DNA of 64,000 nt from Litsea cubeba. Taxonomy: Eukaryota > Streptophyta > Magnoliopsida > Laurales > Lauraceae. Where the stretch lies: contig CM022948.1 of NCBI GenBank assembly GCA_012931725.1, positions 63,846,030 to 63,910,029 of the forward strand, read 5' to 3'. Of this stretch, positions 47,214 through 55,844 are shown piece after piece. The notes under the pieces are model-generated. The model did no database searches and was not told the origin of the DNA. It saw only the letters and a list, made by a program, of their open reading frames with translations. The translations under genes were made by a program, and so were the position numbers. The first letter of the stretch is position 1. Each line of letters begins with the position of its first letter.

Positions 47214-50200
47214 TCGCAGCAGAAAGAAGAAGTAGACAGAAGGAGGGAGAAGCTACCTTGCACCGACGACGAGCTACCAGCAGCCAGGTCCCTGCTTCAT
47301 CGACTCGCCATCAGCTCTCCGTTTTCCTTCTTGTGAGTCGAAACAGGTTCAGCGGATGGAGGCGAGCTTAAGGTGATGCTTATGCTTTAGGGTTTCTGCT
47401 CTAGGGTTCCTTTTTTTTTTTCTCCTCTTCAGTCTTCCCCCTTCTTTATAACAAATTTCGTGTCCGGGACGTGTCCCGACGGTCACCGTGCGTGTCCCGC
47501 TCGTGTCGGGACGTGTCCCGCACGTATCCGATATATATTAAAAAAAAAAAAATTACGATACGAAAAACACGTGTCCCATACGTGTCCATGGCGTATCCGG
47601 GCGTATCCGTATCCGATACGTCCGGGATAAGGATACGCCACCCATTTTGACGTGTCCATGCTTCCTAGGTCATCACTATTGGTAACCCAAGGAGTCTTTG
47701 CATAAGAGAAAAAAAACACTTCTCACAATAATGCAAGGGAAAGAAGAGAATTTTCATTGATTCACAAATGAGAGATTACAAAGGTATTGATAGAGGAGTA
47801 GACGTGTCAATCTTGCCTATTAGGACTTAGATATGCTTTCCCTTTTCCTTTCATGAAATGATTACATATCAATATTTTTATTCTTCATGGAATTTTCTTT
47901 CTTCTCTTATTACAATCAATTATCTTTAATTGATTACATGTCAATCAATCAATTATCCTTAATTGATCACATGTCAATCAAATATTTTTCTAGATTAAAG
48001 ATATCTAATCTAAATGTAGAAATCTTTATTAGAAGATGGCATACTTAGGAAGTAGGTGTTGTTGGGGTAAGGGGCCGGCTGTCCATGGGCCGGTCCAATG
48101 GATCAATCATCTACGGGCCTGGCCCACTATGGTCTGGGCCCAATGGGCTGGCTGTAGTGGGCCTATTTTTGTAGGTCTTGAGGCCTGTGGCTGCATCACT
48201 GGTGGCACCAATCCAAAGGAACAAAGAGCCTAAAGAAATAAAGCCTAACTTCACAGGCTAGCACAAAACCCAGTACGCCCATGGCTTGTGTTCAACTTTG
48301 CACTCTTTCTAAGTTCTTTGCTTCCCTATTTTACTCTTTCCCTTATCCTAAATATCTTCCATTCTCTTTAAAAGTCTTTCCTTATTTTAGTTATGAAAGA
48401 ATTCTTTCCAATTTCTATTTCTCCAAGCAAGCATTTTTGTAAGGCTAGGATTTTTTTTTTTAAATAGTAAATTTTATTTCATCAGAAAATAACAACAAAA
48501 AGGACAGCAGAGAAACCGCTGAAACCTAGCCGAAACTCAAAATGAAAAGAAAGGAAGGAAAACACTAAGACATAAAAAAGAAGCGTAAAACTTCCTCCTT
48601 AGCAAGAGCATCTGCTATGACATTTGCCTCCCCCTATGAACATCAAGATGAAATGAGGCTCCAAGCCGTTTAGCAATATCGTGCACTTCCTCCACCAAAT
48701 TTGTCCATCTCCAAGGATGAGAAGCCTTTCCAAAGCCCCACTGAATAGCTAAAAAAGAATCACCTTCAAGAATTGCACAGTAACCACCCAAACTAAGCAA
48801 CTCACGACAACCAATCAATAGAGCATAGACTTCAGTTGCATTAGCATTCAAAGAGTCCACAGGCCCAAAATAGTTTCTAATCACCTTGGCCTCATAGTCC
48901 CAAGTTACTCCACCAATTCCATCTCACCGAATATCGTGAAAAAACTACTCTCAAAATTCAGCTTCAAGACACTAGTAGGGGGGCTAAGCCAAATAACTCT
49001 TCGCACTACTTTAATCACGCCAACTTCCCTTTAGGAAAGGATCCCAAGATTTGTTAAAATAATCAAGAGAAACACCAACAAACTCCGTACGCTTACTAAC
49101 CCATTCAGACACTGTCCAAATAATAGATTGAGCAATCTCCATTACTGATTTACTTTGATTTCAAAAAACTCTGTTATTCCTTTCCCTTCAAAGCTTCCAA
49201 CAAGTAGCATAAAGATTTATCTTCCATAAATCTTGCCACAAACAAACTCGGTATCTAAATGCCATTGAAGAAAAAGATCTTCCACTTTCATTGGCATAAC
49301 CCAATTCACATCAAACAGATTAATAACAATCCAAACTCTATAAGCAAAAGGACAATGGATCATCAAATGATGCACCGATTCTTCATCTCTCAAACATAAA
49401 GGACAACCATTAATTCTTACATGATTCCTTTTTCACAAATTATCAGTAGTCAGGATTTTATGTTGGTTAGCCACCTAGCAGAAAGCCAAAACTCTAAGCG
49501 GAACATAGGAAACCCAAAAGCTGTGCCAACCTTCCATTCTAACATTTGATGTAGACAAAACCTTGTAAAAAGATTTAATTGAAAAATGACCTCTAACATC
49601 TGGTTTCCAAAGCCTAACATCAGATTTTCCACCTGACAAATAATACTTATCTAGACAACCAAGTAATCGAACAAAATCATCAATTTCAATACCCGTCAAA
49701 TTTCTTCGAAAAGAAATGTCCCAAACAACTCCTTTTTCCGTTGAACATAAATAATCTGCAACTAGAGCTTGCTGCCTTCAAATCCAAAGGTAATAAGAAG
49801 GAAACTGACCATGCAAACTGGATTGCCCACACCATTCATCATGCCAAAACCTCACCCAATTTCCATAATGAACCCTATAACGAATCCACATATCAAACTC
49901 TTTCTCAACCAAAAGAATAGACTTCCATATACCATAAACAATATAATTTTGACTAGGCACACATTGACACCAATCGTCGTTATCAAACCTATACTTGCAA
50001 GAAAGGATCTTCTTCCACAAACTATTTTACCTGGACAGGCTGGACCCCCATCCTCCACAACCATTTTCCCATAAGGCTTTATTAACCTTATCAATCGACT
50101 GAATACCCAAACCACCTTGAGCCAAAGGATTACAAACAGTCTCCCACTTCACTAGGTGATGCCTCCTTTTTTTAAATAGAATCATTCCAAAGGAAATCCC

Positions 50201-52872
50201 GTTGATTTTTTTCTATCCTCCGCACTAGGATTATAGATCTAATAAACAATTGTATGGTTTGGATTTGAGGCATAGCTTTATAAATACCTATGTAATTGCA
50301 AAAAGTAGCTTCTGGGGTTGAAGCATTATTGCATAATAATAGAGTTGGATGCCTCCTCATCATTGGGTGTTTTTTCCCTTCTTCATCATGGTTCATGTTA
50401 ATCTTTGGCAAGGTTGATTACAAATGATTGTTGATTTTCTCCTTAATTGCTATGAAATTTGCCTTCTTTTGTATTGTTTAACAAAAAAAAAAAAAAAAAA
50501 CCCATTGAAAGGTCCTTCTTAGATTGTGAATCCTAACCATTAATAGGTTGGATCTACATCATTTGGGTATCAGGGGCAAACACTTCCACTAGATCTCTGT
50601 ATCATGTGCTTCCCTACCAACCACAATGTTGCATGGTGGAGGGAGAGGGAAGGGGAGAGGGAGAGGAAGATGAAGAGAAAGAATCCAGGAGTAAGAAGAG
50701 GATTTTGTTGAGCCCATGGAAGAGCGAATGGTAGTGACCAGAATGGCTGCAAGGAATGAATCGTCGACCCAAAGCGATGACAATGGGCCTGATAGGAGTT
50801 TGATCAATCCGTTTCATCAAAGAGATAAGATGGATCACGGAGTTGATCAGCGCAGCCAAGATCGATCAGAGGGTCATGATGATAAGGATCTCAATCTGAA
50901 AATAGAGATCCCTGGATATCATGGAAGTCTGAGAGGTTATGATTTTCTACACCGGCTAGAAGTCATCAAACACATCTCTGATTATAAGGATGTGTCTGAT
51001 TAGAAGTAAAGCAAAGCTTGAGGCCATGGAATTTAGAGGAAGAGCATTTGGTTAGTGAGAACATGCCAAGGCCACTCGCAAAAGGAGAGGAAAATGTGAA
51101 GTTTAAAGTTATGAAAGATGAAGTTTTTCTTTGAGGCCTTTTTGCTAGTTGTTTATGTGCAATTACTATTTCGATGATTTCAACACATCATTCAATGTGA
51201 TTGTCCATGGAGAAGTATGCGAAGGAGTTCCATCGGTTGGTGGATCACAATGATCTCAAAGAATCCGAGAAGATCTGGTGGCTGGATTCTTTGATAAGAT
51301 GCGATCAGCTATTGCAGATCAATCGGGAGTTCAACTAGTCTGCACAAATGTTGAGTATCACTAGCATGGTTTTAAATTCTAGTGCCGGTCTTCGGGCCAG
51401 TTGAGAACGGGACAAGTCCATTAAACAACCCCCCCCCCCCCCGGGTGTGGACTGGTACGGCAGCGCTGATTATAAAAAGTGTTAAAGAAATCTAAAAAAT
51501 CTAGAAAAATAGAAAATGACATAAAACTAGTATTCTATCTCAAATATGTTTAGTGTTGTTGAGTGCCAAGTAGCATGATTGCTTGTTTTTATGGATAAAT
51601 GACATAAATAGCTTTTATTTAACTTAGCAAATTTCACTAACTAAAAATACTTTATTGGCCCCACCTAAATGTATAAAGACTAAGGGAGCATGTCAATTGA
51701 AGGACTTGGATTTGTACTAGCCTTTCGATTTTGGTCCTCAAAAGCATAAAGGGAAACTTATCTTTTAACTATGGAATAAATCATTTTCATTATTTCTCAA
51801 AGATAAATTGGTCAAAATAAAAAAATTGGATGGTCTCATTTGGATGCGGATTAGGAAAGTATATAATATAAAACCATTTAAACAATCCTACCCTTTGGTT
51901 TTTGGTCCTCAAAGTTTAACGGGGGCAATTTTTTTTTTTTTTCTTGGTTTAACTCAAGGGATAAGTCATTTGAGTTTTTCTTGGGACATATTGGTTAGAA
52001 ACAAAAAATAAATAAAAAAATGGAGGATCACATTAATTTATATCTAGTTTAAATATTAGTCAAGGGAGGTTCATAATAAAAACACGAAATATAAGGGCCT
52101 TTTTGACATTACATGAAAATACTGGGTCCCATGTATAAAAAAACTCTTAAAAGCAAAACAATTCGCTTTCTGCCTGAGAGGAGATTCAAACTCACACGCT
52201 AACGATCGCATGTTCACGTTATCACCAATTGAGATGGTGCGCTGTTGCACTATCTATGTGTGATATCTAGTACATAAATATATTATACATGTCGGAACAG
52301 GCCTTAATTGGTGCCAGTGCCCATCTCTACTTGGTTCTGGCCGACATCGAGTCAACTCAGACGAGTCAACCCTGTGCTGACCAAAAGTTTAAACCATGAT
52401 TGCCAGGCATCTAAGATTGAACGGTAGCTAAAGAAGGAATCTGACCAGCAGGGTGACCTGATTTCTGGCAAGCCGTTCACCATCAGAAACAACAGCGGAT
52501 CCAAGATGGCCCGGGATTGGTTAGTAAGGATCATGGTCCTGAGATGATTCTTCCACAAGTCATAGAATCAACAATCGTTGCTTCAACGGTGGTGAGCCTG
52601 GCCTCATTGGCGGATTGTCCCAATTGCCATGTTGATTTAGCAAACGCATATAAGGAGTCGAATGGGCCTAGATTCCTCTACCTCCACTCGATGTCGGCCA
52701 GGACCAAGTAGAGAAGGGCACACTGGCACCAACACCAATTAAAAGAATGAAAGAAATGGATAACTGTACCAGCAACAACAACAATTGTCAGGACATCTCC
52801 AACTCTTTTGAGGCGCCAGACACTCCTTTTGAATGACTTGAACTTCTTTAGTGCAGGGTCTTCTTCCAAGAG
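45583..52872 (-). CDS. SDH7: SDH7-like complex II subunit, last two exons
   Basis: Two minus-strand exons fit one gene. Exon 52872-52770 (103 nt) begins after TTATAG and encodes LLEEDPALKKFKSFKRSV then RVGDVLTIVVVAG, ending in phase 1 at a GT. Exon 45665-45583 begins after TTCCAG with the two bases needed and encodes CCYEIYVRALMKKRAVEEAQ GKSEKA and a stop. Together they give the conserved C-terminal ~60 residues of plant SDH7, a small plant-specific subunit of mitochondrial succinate dehydrogenase with one hydrophobic segment (VLTIVVVAGCCYEIYV) that should cross the inner membrane. The family is about 100 residues long, so only a short N-terminal exon with the mitochondrial presequence is missing. 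It was not found up to 64000 and may lie beyond the window or past the Athila insertion. The 7.1 kb intron between these exons holds a LINE, a TIR element and gypsy pieces. The family assignment is from recognition only. Confidence 0.65.
45900..46267 (+). other. Coding-like remnant, family unknown
   Basis: Two plus-strand segments look coding. The first, about 45979-46141, reads ATHQETVAGPKTSGGKSDDE continuing to NSLLTNLSEDDYSDPDW and a stop. The second, 46160-46267, reads MGCMDELALNYLDRLMGPND then FNLHKFSTDAWPLES. The frames differ, so a frameshift or stop separates them. The second is interrupted by the TIR element at 46274. I do not recognise the protein. It lies antisense in the large intron of the SDH7-like gene and is probably a transposon or pseudogene remnant. 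Confidence 0.3.
46274..47669. mobile_element. TIR element with GATACG/CGTATCC arrays
   Basis: This 1396-bp element has 19-bp inverted ends CCTATGAAGCACGGACACG and, from the right, CCTAGGAAGCATGGACACG (17 of 19 match). It is flanked by TCATCA at 46268-46273 and 47670-47675. Just inside each end are dense repeats: GGATACG/GATACGATAC units on the left (46289-46370) and CGTATCC/ACGTGTCC units on the right (47460-47655). Such subterminal arrays are typical of transposase-binding regions in plant DNA transposons. The superfamily is uncertain; hAT or Mutator are possible. The interior holds a GA-rich leader-like tract (46875-46960) and two related blocks containing GAGCTACCTGGCACCG and GAAGCTACCTTGCACCG, but no recognisable transposase. 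Confidence 0.7.
47676..48450. other. Probable LTR remnant
   Basis: This is a block with LTR character ending GTGGCTGCATCA at 48198. The end resembles those of the LTRs at 7773 and 26120, and the preceding 140 bp is rich in GGGCC. No consistent TG start or target duplication was found, so the boundaries are open. 48240-48450 holds nothing recognisable. Confidence 0.35.
48451..50290 (-). mobile_element. Degenerate L1-type LINE, 5'-truncated
   Basis: On the minus strand, remnants follow the normal order of LINE ORF2. At about 50280-50190 is RRIEKNQRDFLWNDS, then a QGGLGI segment near 50110 and KILSCKYRFDN (about 50010). Next come the zinc-binding region DVRLWKPDVRGHFSIKSFY (about 49620-49560) and WVSYVPLRVLAFC (about 49515-49477). 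Last is an RNase H with NATEVYALLIGCREL, EGDSFLAIQWG and LDVHRG (48884-48620). It ends in an A tail (plus-strand T run 48451-48461). Stops and frameshifts are numerous. It lies in the large intron of the SDH7-like gene, in the same orientation. Confidence 0.8.
50300..50700. other. Sequence between LINE and gypsy remnants
   Basis: A plus-strand stretch ends in an 18-base A run at about 50481-50498, preceded by CTTTTGTATTGTTTAAC, and looks like the 3' end of a retrotransposed sequence. Nothing coding was recognised. Confidence 0.35.
50716..52711 (+). mobile_element. Degenerate Ty3/gypsy gag, interrupted
   Basis: From 50716 an open frame contains LNLKIEIPGYHGSLRGYDFL followed by HRLEVIKHISDYKDVSD, the start of a gypsy gag domain (the usual pattern is VDIPxFxGxLxPxxFLDWLxxVExxFxxxDV). 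Stops and frame changes follow, with further gag-like pieces to about 51350 (MEKYAKEFHRLVDH). After an interruption at 51365-52398, more gag-like sequence (SKIERQLKKESDQQGDL frame) resumes at about 52405. It is dead and lies in the SDH7-like intron. Confidence 0.55.
51365..52398. mobile_element. Possible DNA transposon inside the gag remnant
   Basis: The ends CATGGTTTTAAA and, from the right, CATGGTTTAAAC are inverted. The segment separates two gag-like parts. No target duplication was found. A tRNA-like block on the minus strand at about 52180-52240 (box-B-like GAGTTTGAATCTC) may be a nested SINE. A 14-base C run lies at 51429-51442. Confidence 0.35.
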
Positions 52873-53657
52873 CTATAATGCAAAAGTAGTTGACTTAGTT
52901 AAAAACAATGAGAAGTAATTAGAGTCATACAACTACAAAAAGGTGAAAAAGCCTTGTAAATCAAACATAAATTGCAATGAAACTTGAGCACCAGTTCCAT
53001 TTCCTTGTTTCTAGGAAGAAAACTGCATTCTGAAGTACATGACCAAGGATTAATCCTTTCCAAAAAAAAAATAGTAAAAGATATATTGGATTCCTTCTAA
53101 CAACATAAAGTAAAAGGAACAGAGACCACAATGTCACAATTAGTACTTTATGAAGTGACGTGATGGAAGATATTGTGTGTGTGTGTGTTTTTTTCCTTTT
53201 TTGGAAGATATTGTGTGTGTGTTTTTCATTTTTCTTTTTTTGAATGGCATGATAGTAGATATTGTTATATGAAGTGCCTTCATCTTCACATACTTAACTC
53301 AAATACAGGAGTTGCATACGCTGACAAGGGAAAAAATTATCTCAAATAAGTCCGTGCATTTTCTTCTTTTTAACTCTTTTTCTTGGAAGCAGCACCTCAT
53401 ATCAAATAAAGATAAAAGTGGTAGCGTGGAGAAGATGACATTTTAATATGAAGAGTTCCAACAGCAGAAGTGATACAGGCCCCTAGATTAGGGCTTGCGT
53501 GGAGTGCCAAAGCACAATCGGTGCCGTGGAATTCCGGTGAAGGGTTTTGGCAGAGGGTGGTTTGGCTTCGACGAGGATAGGGTTTGGGGATACAGGACGG
53601 ATGGAATGGATGGTGAGGGACGATGGTAGGGGTAATCATGCCTACTGATCAAGGGAT
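52873..53657. other. SDH7-like upstream intron, nothing coding
   Basis: This is A/T-rich with GT-rich microsatellite pieces near 53173-53187 and 53212-53221. A block at about 53478-53515 (AGGCCCCTAGATTAGGGCTT) is similar to 53686-53710, indicating duplicated LTR-derived sequence. No SDH7 exon 1 was found here. Confidence 0.4.
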
Positions 53658-53676
53658 CGTTTGGCTCTGATAACAA
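53658..53676 (-). mobile_element. Primer-binding-site remnant of the host LTR element
   Basis: On the minus strand this reads TTGTTATCAGAGCCAAACG, close to the initiator-Met primer site TGGTATCAGAGCC. It lies 5 bp beyond the end of the interrupted LTR that starts at 53682. Confidence 0.45.
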
Positions 53677-53681
53677 TCTAA

Positions 53682-53780
53682 TGTAGGCCCAAGGGTTAGG
53701 GCTTGCTGGAAAGTGCAGAAGCACAATAGGGTGCCAAACCTCGTGTCCGTAGATACTTCAACAAGTCTCTGTAGAGATGA
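53682..53780 (-). mobile_element. Older LTR, part 1 (interrupted)
   Basis: This is the 3' part of a minus-oriented LTR beginning TGTAGGCCC on the plus strand. It is cut by the Athila-like insertion at 53780 and resumes at 62285-62537, for a rejoined length of about 350 bp. Size and flanking primer site resemble the other LTR pieces in the window. Confidence 0.5.
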
Positions 53781-55612
53781 TGATAAGTGCTTAATTGTTT
53801 GCAATCTAAGCCCTAATATTTGATTCATCTTGTGCTAGTCATAGTAATTTCATTTGATTTTACAAAGTTTTTGTTAATTTTTATGCTAAGGTCAAAAGGA
53901 GCAAAAAGAGAGGAATTAATGAAGAGGATGATGGGCGTGAATCCCAAAGAAAGACCATGGTGGGTCTCATTCAAGATATTCCAGATTTCAAGAAGACTTT
54001 CTAATTATTTGGACAACTTACAATTCAAATCAAAGAAGGAAAGAATTAGAGAAAGAAATTCTAATCAAAAAAGAAAGAAAGAAGAAAAAAAAAGAAGAAA
54101 CCCAATCTAAGGTTACACGCCCAAGGGGGGCCCACATCTATTACAAATAGAAGAATTTCAGAAATTAGAAAGTCTCATTCAAGTTAGAAGTGGAGTTCAA
54201 GAATGGAGAAAAAGAAGGAAAGTTAAAGCAAGTCTTATTCAAGTCAAGATAGAAGTCCTAAAAGAGGGGTCCCACACTCATGTTGCACGCACCAAATAGG
54301 GCCCACTTTTATGTCAAAAGTTCAGATTTAATTCCTTGCAATTAATCTCAGATTTGTGGGTCCATGTGAATAAGTTTCTAGAAGATACAAGTGGGACCAG
54401 ATTTAGAAAGCTTGCTAATCAAGAAAAGAAGACTCCTAATTCAATCTAATTAGGAAACATAATTTTAAAGAAAGTTGGAGACCTATTTCTACAAGGGAAA
54501 TAAGTACTAAGAGGGCTGTTGCAAGACTTATAAATAGCATATGAACAGTGCACGTCCAGCCATACCATCAGCCATAAAACATCACACAAACCATCCACAA
54601 ATCAGCTACTATCATCCACAAACCCTAGCAGCCGTACAACACTATTGGGAGCACCTTTGAAGCATCTTTTGGAGAGCTTTCAGAGCGAGGAAAAGGAGAA
54701 AAGCTGCTGGCCATCCACTACTTCACCATCATCTTCTAGTTTTCTTCTTATGACTCTACTTTCTAGTTTATTTTTCATTAAAAACATGAGTAGCTAATTT
54801 TTTTAGGGCTAGGGTGTAATTGAAACCCAAGCCTAGTTCTATGTAGTCTCTTTTGGTGTCTTTTAATTCAGATTTCAGTTTTATTGGTTGAGATTCTAAA
54901 TCATGTTATTAATTGATGAGTTGTGTATATGCCATGCCAACCATGTGATGTTCAATTAATTTTAAGAGTAGCTAACTTAATTTTGATTGATCTTGATGTT
55001 ATGCATCTAGGGTTTAGAACCATGAATAATCTAAGTATATGCCATGCTTAGACTCATGTATTTATCTTTCCCATTGTTTTTATGCATTATGTTTGTTTTG
55101 ACTATGACATATGCCATGCTTAGTTTTTACATCATAATGAGCAATTCATGTAGTATGCCACTCATGAATTAGGTTTAGGGGAATAATAATCTAGACGCAT
55201 GTGCCATGGTCTAGGTTGATAGATGTCACTAATAAAATCTGATTTTTGATTAAAAAAAAATAAGGGACATGCATAGGATTGGTTAGGGGAGTAGATGAAA
55301 CCCTAGTTCATTCATTCATTATTACTGTTTTTCAATTCTCATACTAGTTGTTTTTAGGTTACTTTCCAATTAGCTTTTGATACTTTAAATTACTGTTTTT
55401 TTTTTTTTTATAGTTTAATTCCACTTTTCATCTTCAATTGTTTATTTTAATATTCTGATTTTTAGTTGATTTTGACATTATTTTATCACAAGTCTTCGTG
55501 GGATCGACCTCGTACTTACAATTCACTACACTACATAGTGATCTTGTGCGCTTGCGAGTTTTTAATTGTGTGCATACTAGTAACCTATTTCTAGGTTGCT
55601 TGCTGTATACCA
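53781..55612 (+). repeat. 5' LTR of the Athila-like element
   Basis: This is 1832 bp, beginning TGATAAGTGC and ending GTATACCA. A TATA-like TATAAATAGC at about 54530 suggests transcription starts in this area. Relative to the 3' LTR it carries about 28 extra bases near 54156-54170 and lacks a short GGAGAAAAA duplication. Confidence 0.93.
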
Positions 55613-55618
55613 AGTTTT

Positions 55619-55636
55619 TGGCGCCGTTGCCGGGGA
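55619..55636 (+). other. Primer-binding site, tRNA-Asp
   Basis: TGGCGCCGTTGCCGGGGA is the exact complement of the 3' end of plant tRNA-Asp(GUC), including CCA. It starts 6 bp after the 5' LTR. tRNA-Asp priming is typical of Athila-type elements. Confidence 0.85.
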
Positions 55637-55844
55637 CTTGTTTGCATAGAATAGTGTCAAAACTTGTGTTTAGTGTAGTGTCATAGTCTAGTTTCGTTTT
55701 TAGTTCAGTTACTTTAAGTTTTAAAGTGCTGTTATTTACTGTTTTATCATAATATTTCAGCTATTTAATTTCAGATTTCTATTTTTCTTCTTTTAGCAAA
55801 TTAACTCTTTTTTAGGTGCTTACTTGCGGTCATAAATTCTGTTT

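Noticed and set aside
53820..54110. Open frames inside both LTRs (also 60553-60792 and 61212-61409)
   Set aside because: They are LTR sequence. The frames are lysine-rich chance translations of purine-rich DNA that differ between the two LTRs.
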